NCBI GenBank assembly: GCA_004028745.1
Contig: RAZP01000071.1
Span: forward strand, 1-5,121
Direction: 5' to 3'
DNA: 5,121 nucleotides
From: Prosthecochloris sp.
GTDB lineage: Bacteria; Bacteroidota; Chlorobiia; Chlorobiales; Chlorobiaceae
The position numbers and the translations under genes are program-made. Positions 1-5,121 of this stretch are shown piece after piece. The notes beneath the pieces were generated by a model. The model was not told the origin of the DNA and did not search any database. It saw nothing but the letters and a program-made list of their open reading frames with translations. Position 1 is the first letter of the stretch. Every line of letters starts with the position of its first letter.

Positions 1-1017
1 CGATCGACAGCATCACGGACGACACGGGCATTGCCGGTGACTTCATCACCAGTGACAGTGACGGATTGACGGTGAGTGCGACGCTCTCGGGTGTGCTCGG
101 CACGGGCGAAGCGTTGATGTACTCGACCGATGGCGGCGCGACCTGGACCGACATCAGCGGTTCGGTGACCGGTACGGCGGTGAGCCATACCGATGCCGGG
201 CTGACCAGCACGGCGACGGTGCAGATGCGTGTGGAGGATACCGCCGGCAATGCCGGGGCCGAGACCAGCCGGCTGGTGACGATCGATACGACGGCACCGA
301 CGGTGACGATCGCGATCGACAGCATCACGGACGACACGGGCATTGCCGGTGACTTCATCACCAGTGACAATGACGGATTGACGGTGAGTGCGACGCTCTC
401 GGGTGTGCTCGGCACGGGCGAAGCGTTGATGTACTCGACCGATGGCGGCGCGACCTGGACCGACATCAGCGGTTCGGTGACCGGTACGGTGGTGAGCCAT
501 ACCGATGCCGGGCTGACCAGCACGGCGACGGTGCAGATGCGTGTGGAGGATACCGCCGGCAATGCCGGGGCCGAGGCCAGCCGGCTGGTGACGATCGATA
601 CGACGGCGCCCCTGCAGACGATCACGATCGACAGCATCACGGACGACACGGGCATTGCCGGTGACTTCATCACCAGTGACAGTGACGGATTGACGGTGAG
701 TGCGACGCTCTCGGGTGTGCTCGGCACGGGCGAAGCGTTGATGTACTCGACCGATGGCGGCGCGACCTGGACCGACATCAGCGGTTCGGTGACCGGTACG
801 GCGGTGAGCCATACCGATGCCGGGCTGACCAGCACGGCGACGGTGCAGATGCGTGTGGAGGATACCGCCGGCAATGCCGGGGCCGAGACCAGCCGGCTGG
901 TGACGATCGATACGACGGCACCGACGGTGACGATCGCGATCGACAGCATCACGGACGACACGGGCATTGCCGGTGACTTCATCACCAGTGACAATGACGG
1001 ATTGACGGTGAGTGCGA
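1..1017 (+). repeat. Higher-order duplication: 1-393 repeated identically at 625-1017
   Basis: By direct reading, bases 1-393 and 625-1017 are identical, covering all of copies 1 and 3 and the first quarter of copies 2 and 4. The period is 624 bp, two repeat units. Shared diagnostic variants are GTAVSH, AETS and the TVTIA junction in copies 1 and 3, and SDND in copies 2 and 4. Identity breaks at 1018, where C to A changes ATLSG to AKLSG in copy 4. This indicates that two units were duplicated as a block, or converted, very recently. Confidence 0.85.
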
Positions 1018-4000
1018 AGCTCTCGGGTGTGCTCGGCACGGGCGAAGCGTTGATGTACTCGACCGATAGTGGCGCGACCTGGACCGACATCAGCGGTTCG
1101 GTGACCGGTACGGTGGTGAGTCATACCGATGCTGGGCTGACCAGCACGGCGACGGTGCAGATGCGTGTGGAGGATACCGCCGGCAATGCCGGGGCCGAGG
1201 CCAGCCATCTGGTGACGATCGATACGACGGCGCCCGTGCAGACGATCACGATCGACAGCATCACGGACGACACGGGCATTACCGGTGACTTCATCACCAG
1301 TGACAGTGACGGTTTGACGGTGAGTGCGACGCTCTCGGGTGTGCTCGGCACGGGCGAAGCGTTGATGTACTCGACCGATGGCGGCGCGACCTGGACCGAC
1401 ATCAGCGGTTCGGTGACCGGTACGGCGGTGAGTCATACCGATGCCGGGTTGACCAGCACGGCGACGGTGCAGATGCGTGTGGAGGATACCGCCGGCAATG
1501 CCGGGGCCGAGGCCAGCCGGCTGGTGACGGTCGATACGACGGCGCCCCTGCAGACGATCACGATCGACAGCATCACGGACGACACGGGCATTGCCGGTGA
1601 CTTCATCACCAGTGACAGTGACGGTTTGACGGTGAGTGCGACGCTCTCGGGTGTGCTCGGCACGGGTGAAGCGTTGATGTACTCGACCGACGGTGGCGCG
1701 ACCTGGACCGACATCAGCGGTTCGGTGACCGGTACGGTGGTGAGCCATACCGATGCCGGGCTGACCAGCACGGCGACGGTGCAGATGCGTATGGAGGATA
1801 CCGCCGGCAATGCCGGGGCCGAGGCCAGCCGGCTGGTGACGATCGATACGACGGCGCCCGTGCAGACGATCACGATCGACAGCATCACGGACGACACGGG
1901 CATTGCCGGTGACTTCATCACCAGTGACAGTGACGGTTTGACGGTGAGTGCGACGCTCTCGGGTGTGCTCGGCACGGGTGAAGCGTTGATGTACTCGACC
2001 GACGGTGGCGCGACCTGGACCGACATCAGCGGTTCGGTGACCGGTACGGTGGTGAGCCATACCGATGCCGGGCTGACCAGCACGGCGACGGTGCAGATGC
2101 GTGTGGAGGATACCGCCGGCAATGCCGGGGCCGAGGCCAGCCGGCTGGTGACGATCGATACGACGGCGCCCGTGCAGACGATCGCGATCAACAGCATCAC
2201 GGACGACACGGGCATTGCCGGTGACTTCATCACCAGTGACAGTGATGGATTGACGGTGAGTGCGACGCTCTCGGGTGTGCTCGGCACGGGCGAATCGCTG
2301 ATGTACTCGACCGATGGCGGCGCGACCTGGACCGACATCAGCGGTTCGGTGACCGGTACGGTGGTGAGCCATGCCGATGCCGGGCTGACCAGCACGGCGA
2401 CGGTGCAGATGCGTGTGGAGGATACCGCCGGCAATGCCGGGGCCGAGGCCAGCCATCTGGTGACGATCGATACGACGGCGCCCGTGCAGACGATCACGAT
2501 CGACAGCATCACGGACGACACGGGCATTGCCGGTGACTTCATCACCAGTGACAGTGACGGATTGACGGTGGCTGCGACGCTCTCGGGTGTGCTCGGCACG
2601 GGCGAAGCGTTGATGTACTCGACCGATGGCGGCGCGACCTGGACCGACATCAGCGGTTCGGTGACCGGTACGGTGGTGAGTCATACCGATGCCGGGCTGA
2701 CCAGCACGGCGACGGTGCAGATGCGTGTGGAGGATACCGCCGGCAATGCCGGGGCCGAGGCCAGCCGGCTGGTGACGATCGATACGACGGCGCCCCTGCA
2801 GACGATCGCGATCAACAGCATCACGGACGACACGGGCATTGCCGGTGACTTCATCACCAGTGACAGTGACGGATTGACGGTGAGTGCAACGCTCTCGGGT
2901 GTGCTCGGCACGGGCGAAGCGTTGATGTACTCGACCGATGGCGGCGCGACCTGGACCGACATCAGCGGTTCGGTGACCGGTACGGTGGTGAGCCATACCG
3001 ATGCGACGTTGACCAGCACGGCGACGGTGCAGATGCGTGTGGAGGATGTCGCAGGCAATGCCGGGGCCGAGGCCAGCCAACTGGTGACGATCGATACGAT
3101 GGCACCGACGGTGACGATTACCGGGAACGGCGGTACGGGAACGATTACGTTCACGTTCAGTGAAGAGCCTGTGGGTTTCGAGCTGTCCGATGTCGTGATT
3201 TCGAACGGAACAGCCGCCGGCCCGTTGACACAGGTGAATGCGTTGGAGTATACACTGGCGGTAACGCCCATGGCGGGTGTGGGAACACCCTTCACGAACA
3301 TCGCAGTCGATGTGAATGCGGGATCATTCACCGACGCGGCAGGGAACACGAATCCTGCTGCGGCAAATGAAACAACACTGGATGATCTGTTCCAGGATTC
3401 GTCATACAATGGCACCGACATCACGGGCCTGGATACCTCGCACGCAATCAGCGCAAACAGAACATTCTATGGAAATACTACGTTCAACCAGAACATCGGT
3501 GGCTGGGACACGAGCAACGTGACGGATATGTCCTGGATGTTCTACTGGACCAATGAGTTCAACCAGAACATCGGTGGCTGGGACACGAGCAGCGTGACGG
3601 ATATGTCGTATATGTTCTCCAGTGCCGATGTGTTCAACCAGGACATCAGTGGCTGGGACACGAGCAGCGTGACGGATATGTCGTATATGTTCTACAGTGC
3701 CAATGTGTTCAACCAGAACATCGGTGGCTGGGACACGAGCAGCGTGACGGATATGGGATATATGTTCTACAATGCCGATGCGTTCAACCAGGATATCAGT
3801 GGTTGGAACACGAGCAGCGTGACGGATATGTCGTATATGTTCCTAAGTGCCGATGTGTTCAACCAGAACATCGGTAGCTGGGACACGAGCAGCGTGACGG
3901 ACATGAGTGGTATGTTCAGAGTTGCCGCAGTGTTCAACCAGAACATCGGTGGCTGGGACACGAGCAGCGTGACGGATATGGGATATATGTTCTACGATGC

Positions 4001-4946
4001 CGATGTGTTCAACCAGAACATCGGTGGCTGGGACACGAGCAGCGTGACGAATATGTCGACTATGTTCACCTATGCCGATGCGTTCAACCAGGACATCGGT
4101 GGCTGGGACACGAGCAGCGTGACGAATATGTCGACTATGTTCACCTATGCCGATGTGTTCAACCAGAACATCGGTGGTTGGGACACGAGCAGCGTGACGG
4201 ATATGTCCTCGATGTTCAGCAGCGCCGTAGCGTTCAACCAGAACATCGGTGGCTGGGATGTCAGTGCACTGACTGATGCTTCCAACATGCTCAGTAGTAG
4301 CGGCATGTCGGCCTCCAATTACGATCTTCTGCTTGCCGGCTGGTCTGACATCAACAGTTCAGCGGGCGAAACCGGGCTCCAAAACGGGGTGACTCTTAGC
4401 GCCACAGGAGTCACGTATACCGATGCGACTTCGCGTCAGTACCTCATCGATACGTACGGCTGGAGCGTCGGCGGCACACTCGATGCAGGGGTGACGGTTG
4501 GAGACAACAGTCTGGGCGATACGCTGTCGGGATCAGTCGTCCACGGTCTCGGCGGCAATGACGCGCTCACAGGCACAGCGTCTGCCGATCTGCTGGTCGG
4601 CGGCGCGGGCGACGACACTCTCACCGGTAACGCGGGCGTCGATACGTTCCGTTACCACTTCACCAACGCGGGCAACGACACGATCACCGATTTCAGTAAC
4701 GGAGCGGGTGGAGACGTGCTGGATCTGCACTATCTGCTGGATGGAGCGGCCTCGGGTACGATCGGGAGTTTCGTGACGCTGTCCGATGCCGGAGCAGACA
4801 CACTCAAGCTGGACATAGACGCCAATGGCGACGGGTCAGGCGCGGATGTAACGATTACGATGCAGGGAATGAGCTACAGTGCGGCATCGGTCGACTCGGG
4901 CGCGTTTCTTGCAGCGATGCTCTCCAACGGCAACATGGTTATTTGA
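1..4946 (+). CDS. Giant RTX-type adhesin, type I secreted (5'-partial): Ig-like stalk, DUF285 repeats, RTX C-terminus
   Basis: The reading frame (codons starting at position 3 and every third base) is open from the left edge to TGA at 4944-4946, giving 1647 visible residues. The true start lies upstream: the first in-frame TTG at 66 is inside an Ig repeat whose earlier residues are also present, so it is not a start. Counting residue 1 at base 3, the order is: ten 104-residue Ig-like repeats (1-1040), one diverged Ig-like domain (about 1035-1126), DUF285 surface repeats (1136-1435) with a cap (to about 1493), then RTX motifs and a type I secretion target domain (about 1500-1647). I see no cysteine and only two lysines, and the protein is strongly acidic, as is usual for calcium-dependent secreted adhesins. 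Inferred role: export through an ABC/MFP/TolC-type channel and cell-surface adhesion or biofilm formation. The N-terminal retention module and any protease cleavage site are not visible. Function class is confident; ligand is unknown. Confidence 0.93.
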   Translation, partial: IDSITDDTGIAGDFITSDSDGLTVSATLSGVLGTGEALMYSTDGGATWTDISGSVTGTAVSHTDAGLTSTATVQMRVEDTAGNAGAETSRLVTIDTTAPTVTIAIDSITDDTGIAGDFITSDNDGLTVSATLSGVLGTGEALMYSTDGGATWTDISGSVTGTVVSHTDAGLTSTATVQMRVEDTAGNAGAEASRLVTIDTTAPLQTITIDSITDDTGIAGDFITSDSDGLTVSATLSGVLGTGEALMYSTDGGATWTDISGSVTGTAVSHTDAGLTSTATVQMRVEDTAGNAGAETSRLVTIDTTAPTVTIAIDSITDDTGIAGDFITSDNDGLTVSAKLSGVLGTGEALMYSTDSGATWTDISGSVTGTVVSHTDAGLTSTATVQMRVEDTAGNAGAEASHLVTIDTTAPVQTITIDSITDDTGITGDFITSDSDGLTVSATLSGVLGTGEALMYSTDGGATWTDISGSVTGTAVSHTDAGLTSTATVQMRVEDTAGNAGAEASRLVTVDTTAPLQTITIDSITDDTGIAGDFITSDSDGLTVSATLSGVLGTGEALMYSTDGGATWTDISGSVTGTVVSHTDAGLTSTATVQMRMEDTAGNAGAEASRLVTIDTTAPVQTITIDSITDDTGIAGDFITSDSDGLTVSATLSGVLGTGEALMYSTDGGATWTDISGSVTGTVVSHTDAGLTSTATVQMRVEDTAGNAGAEASRLVTIDTTAPVQTIAINSITDDTGIAGDFITSDSDGLTVSATLSGVLGTGESLMYSTDGGATWTDISGSVTGTVVSHADAGLTSTATVQMRVEDTAGNAGAEASHLVTIDTTAPVQTITIDSITDDTGIAGDFITSDSDGLTVAATLSGVLGTGEALMYSTDGGATWTDISGSVTGTVVSHTDAGLTSTATVQMRVEDTAGNAGAEASRLVTIDTTAPLQTIAINSITDDTGIAGDFITSDSDGLTVSATLSGVLGTGEALMYSTDGGATWTDISGSVTGTVVSHTDATLTSTATVQMRVEDVAGNAGAEASQLVTIDTMAPTVTITGNGGTGTITFTFSEEPVGFELSDVVISNGTAAGPLTQVNALEYTLAVTPMAGVGTPFTNIAVDVNAGSFTDAAGNTNPAAANETTLDDLFQDSSYNGTDITGLDTSHAISANRTFYGNTTFNQNIGGWDTSNVTDMSWMFYWTNEFNQNIGGWDTSSVTDMSYMFSSADVFNQDISGWDTSSVTDMSYMFYSANVFNQNIGGWDTSSVTDMGYMFYNADAFNQDISGWNTSSVTDMSYMFLSADVFNQNIGSWDTSSVTDMSGMFRVAAVFNQNIGGWDTSSVTDMGYMFYDADVFNQNIGGWDTSSVTNMSTMFTYADAFNQDIGGWDTSSVTNMSTMFTYADVFNQNIGGWDTSSVTDMSSMFSSAVAFNQNIGGWDVSALTDASNMLSSSGMSASNYDLLLAGWSDINSSAGETGLQNGVTLSATGVTYTDATSRQYLIDTYGWSVGGTLDAGVTVGDNSLGDTLSGSVVHGLGGNDALTGTASADLLVGGAGDDTLTGNAGVDTFRYHFTNAGNDTITDFSNGAGGDVLDLHYLLDGAASGTIGSFVTLSDAGADTLKLDIDANGDGSGADVTITMQGMSYSAASVDSGAFLAAMLSNGNMVI
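3..3122 (+). repeat. Ten tandem 312-bp repeats encoding Ig-like domains
   Basis: Copies begin at 3, 315, 627, 939, 1251, 1563, 1875, 2187, 2499 and 2811, each exactly 312 bp (104 codons) with no indels. Each encodes a unit starting IDSITDDTGIAGDFITSD, with central GTGEALMYSTDGGATWTDIS and a final QMRVEDTAGNAGAE...LVTIDTTAP linker. This resembles the bacterial Ig-like repeats common in giant RTX adhesins, where they form a rod of beta-sandwiches with calcium-binding linkers. Copies differ at few sites: S/N in SDSDG, A/V in GTAVSH, T/A in AETS, R/H/Q in SRLV, and the junction TVTI, LQTI or VQTI. Copy 10 is the most diverged (DATLTS, EDVAGN, SQLV, DTMAP). The left edge of the window cuts the array, so the true copy number is probably higher. 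The exact Pfam/InterPro family was not determined. Confidence 0.97.
1563..2186 (+). repeat. Recent tandem duplicate pair (Ig copies 6 and 7)
   Basis: Copies 6 (1563-1874) and 7 (1875-2186) differ at only two bases that I can find: A1791 versus G2103 (Met versus Val in QMRMED/QMRVED) and the last codon before the next unit (ACG versus GCG). They share synonymous markers not seen together elsewhere: GGT in SDSDG, GGT in GTGEA and GAC GGT in STDGG. This pair looks like the youngest single-unit duplication in the array. Confidence 0.85.
3105..3380 (+). other. Diverged single Ig-like domain (Big_12-like) within the adhesin
   Basis: Residues about 1035-1126. After the tenth repeat the sequence leaves the 312-bp pattern at 3123 and encodes PTVTITGNGGTGTITFTFSEEPVGFELSDV, then ISNGTAAG, LEYTLAVTP and VDVNAGSFTDAAGNTNPA. 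This TFSEPV-GF-DV-NG ... AG-F-D-AGN pattern is typical of a bacterial Ig-like domain class that often follows DTTAPTVTI linkers in secreted giant proteins; the match to Pfam Big_12 is from memory. It is present once, so it probably acts as the spacer between the stalk and the DUF285 block. The domain boundaries are approximate. Confidence 0.7.
3408..4307 (+). repeat. DUF285 / BspA-like 25-residue surface repeats (one degenerate + eleven units)
   Basis: Eleven regular 75-bp units start at 3483, 3558, 3633, 3708, 3783, 3858, 3933, 4008, 4083, 4158 and 4233, with consensus FNQNIGGWDTSSVTDMSYMF plus five variable residues (for example SSADV). A degenerate unit precedes them at 3408-3482 (DITGLDTSHAISANRTFYGN), keeping the D-I-x-G-x-D-T-S skeleton. 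The last unit is also drifted (WDVSALTDASNML). This matches the DUF285 (Mycoplasma lipoprotein / Listeria-type bacterial surface protein) repeat, thought to form a leucine-rich-repeat-like solenoid on the cell surface. Units alternate irregularly between NQNIGGW and NQDISGW. Units 8 and 9 (4008, 4083) differ at two bases. In this protein the block is the most likely ligand-binding region, which is an inference from its position. Confidence 0.93.
4308..4481 (+). other. C-terminal cap of the DUF285 repeat block
   Basis: Residues 1436-1493 read SASNYDLLLAGWSDIN ... GLQNGVTLSATGVTYTDATSRQYLIDTYGWSVGG. The pattern NYD-LL-GW, then LQ-GV, then a run ending R-LID-YGW, is what usually follows a DUF285 array in other bacterial surface proteins (from family knowledge). 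It therefore looks like an intact capping segment, arguing that the whole DUF285 domain was acquired or kept as a unit rather than as loose repeats. Confidence 0.75.
4500..4943 (+). other. RTX calcium-binding motifs and type I secretion C-terminal target domain
   Basis: Residues 1500-1647. Two RTX-type stretches are visible: HGLGGNDALTG (from about residue 1514) and LVGGAGDDTLTGNAGVDTF (about 1531-1549), fitting the GGxGxDxL calcium-binding nonapeptide. They are followed by GNDTITDFSNGAGGDVLDLHYLL, then a LKLDIDANGDGSGADVTITMQG stretch, and the protein ends LAAMLSNGNMVI. The GNDTITDF...GDVLDL...DANGDGSG...ITMQG order matches the type I secretion C-terminal target domain, VC_A0849 subclass, found at the ends of giant adhesins. 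Known role: the C-terminus is recognised by the ABC exporter, leaves first, and folds on extracellular calcium. Only two nonapeptides are present, fewer than in RTX toxins but usual for adhesins of this kind. Confidence 0.9.
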
Positions 4947-5025
4947 CAGTGACGAGTGACGACGCCTGACGGGGTCAGGTTTAGTGACAAGTGACGAGAG
5001 GGAGTCAGTTGGCAATCGGCAAAAG
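4942..5025. repeat. Degenerate heptamer tandem repeats in the intergenic spacer
   Basis: GTGACGA occurs twice in tandem (4949-4955, 4956-4962), preceded by the related TTTGACA (4942-4948) that contains the stop codon. GTGACAA and GTGACGA follow at 4984-4997, exactly 21 bp (three heptamers) after the first pair. A second heptamer-like run, CAGTTGG CAATCGG, lies at 5006-5019. The two GTGACGA pairs flank the hairpin. No function is known to me. Confidence 0.55.
4965..4982 (+). terminator. Weak candidate Rho-independent terminator
   Basis: Nineteen bases after the adhesin stop, CCTGAC (4965-4970) and GTCAGG (4974-4979) form a perfect 6-bp stem with a GGG loop, followed by TTT. The stem is short and the T run is only three, so termination may be partial. 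Its position between the two genes supports the call. Confidence 0.45.
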
Positions 5026-5058
5026 AGTGGTGACAGCGTTTCGCCTTTTGAAATTAAT

Positions 5059-5063
5059 AGAGG
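5059..5063 (+). promoter_or_regulatory. Ribosome binding site for the downstream gene
   Basis: AGAGG lies seven bases before the ATG at 5071, in a locally AT-rich stretch (GAAATTAATAGAGG). This supports translation starting at 5071. Confidence 0.6.
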
Positions 5064-5070
5064 TGCCCTT

Positions 5071-5121
5071 ATGACAAAGCGTTTGTTTTCCTTGTTTTCT
5101 GTCATGTGGCAGCACTCTTCT
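5071..5121 (+). CDS. Start of a downstream gene (3'-partial), unidentified
   Basis: ATG at 5071 with a good upstream AGAGG opens a frame that stays open to the window edge, 17 codons: MTKRLFSLFSVMWQHSS. The start has two basic residues followed by a hydrophobic run (LFSLFSVMW), which could be the beginning of a signal peptide or a membrane segment, but too little is visible to say. It lies 124 bp downstream of the adhesin on the same strand, separated by a possible weak terminator, so it could be a separate transcription unit or be read through from the adhesin gene. Genes for type I export components often lie beside such adhesins, but nothing in these 17 residues identifies one. Confidence 0.55.
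   Translation, partial: MTKRLFSLFSVMWQHSS

Noticed and set aside
66..68. TTG as the start codon of the adhesin
   Set aside because: It is the leucine of SDSDGLTVSA inside the first visible Ig repeat. The same frame is open to the left edge and encodes the preceding repeat residues, so the real start is upstream of the window.
1433..2650. Long antisense open frame (405 codons) through the Ig repeats, with similar ones at 1121-1402 and 2681-3424
   Set aside because: The unit length is a multiple of three and one antisense frame happens to lack stops in most units, so the open frame simply repeats with the array. It encodes a low-complexity V/S/P/A-rich product with no recognisable domain and is a shadow of the sense gene.
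3..3122. CRISPR array or mobile-element repeat
   Set aside because: The repeats are long, directly adjacent without spacers, in frame and protein-coding. They are domain repeats of one gene.
4498..4776. Plus-strand alternative-frame open stretch over the RTX region, and a similar one at 3316-3522
   Set aside because: Both overlap clearly recognisable domain-coding sequence in the main frame, and their products are arginine/threonine-rich, low-complexity translations typical of shifted frames.
4943..4948. Perfect TTGACA as a -35 element at the adhesin stop codon
   Set aside because: No TATAAT-like hexamer follows at 16-18 bp, and the sequence is explained by the heptamer repeat pattern.
5030..5058. 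Sigma70-like promoter: GTGACA (5030-5035), 17-bp spacer, ATTAAT (5053-5058)
   Set aside because: The spacing is ideal, but transcription would start at about 5065, after the AGAGG ribosome binding site and only a few bases before the ATG. It is inconsistent with the start at 5071 unless the transcript is leaderless.
4836..5105. Minus-strand open frame of 89 codons across the intergenic spacer
   Set aside because: It covers the end of the adhesin, the hairpin, the heptamer repeats and the start of the next gene, has no recognisable domain, and conflicts with the well-supported plus-strand genes.

Overview
The window is almost entirely one very long, 5'-truncated plus-strand gene (open from the first base to a TGA at 4944-4946, 1647 codons visible). 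It encodes the C-terminal part of a giant, repetitive, type I-secreted surface adhesin of the RTX class. About 125 bp of intergenic DNA follows, then the first 17 codons of another plus-strand gene. The organism is a Gram-negative bacterium, inferred from the C-terminal RTX / type I secretion target region. Base composition is moderately GC-rich. A gammaproteobacterium is plausible, and a green sulfur bacterium (Chlorobium/Pelodictyon type, known for giant adhesin genes) is an alternative; the sequence alone does not decide.

Layout: (1) 3-3122, ten head-to-tail copies of an exactly 312-bp unit (104 aa), each an Ig-like beta-sandwich repeat ending in the linker motif VTIDTTAP. The copies are nearly identical, with a higher-order pattern (copies 1 and 3 identical; copies 6 and 7 differing at two bases). 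(2) about 3105-3380, one diverged Ig-like domain of the TFSEEPVGFELSDV...GSFTDAAGN type. (3) 3408-4307, one degenerate plus eleven regular 25-residue units of the DUF285 / BspA-like surface repeat (FNQNIGGWDTSSVTDM..MF), followed by a C-terminal cap (4308-4481). (4) about 4500-4943, two RTX-type calcium-binding motifs and a type I secretion C-terminal target domain resembling the VC_A0849 subclass. (5) 4947-5070, an intergenic spacer with a small hairpin embedded in degenerate heptamer repeats and a ribosome binding site. (6) 5071-5121, the start of an unidentified gene.

Working model: the C-terminal RTX region is recognised by an ABC-type type I exporter and folds outside the cell on binding calcium. 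The DUF285 block next to it would sit at the cell-distal tip as the likely ligand-binding part. The Ig-like array acts as a long, acidic, extendable stalk. The N-terminal retention region and the exporter genes are outside the window. The unusual points are the combination of a DUF285 array with an RTX/type I secretion tail, and the very recent homogenisation of the stalk repeats.
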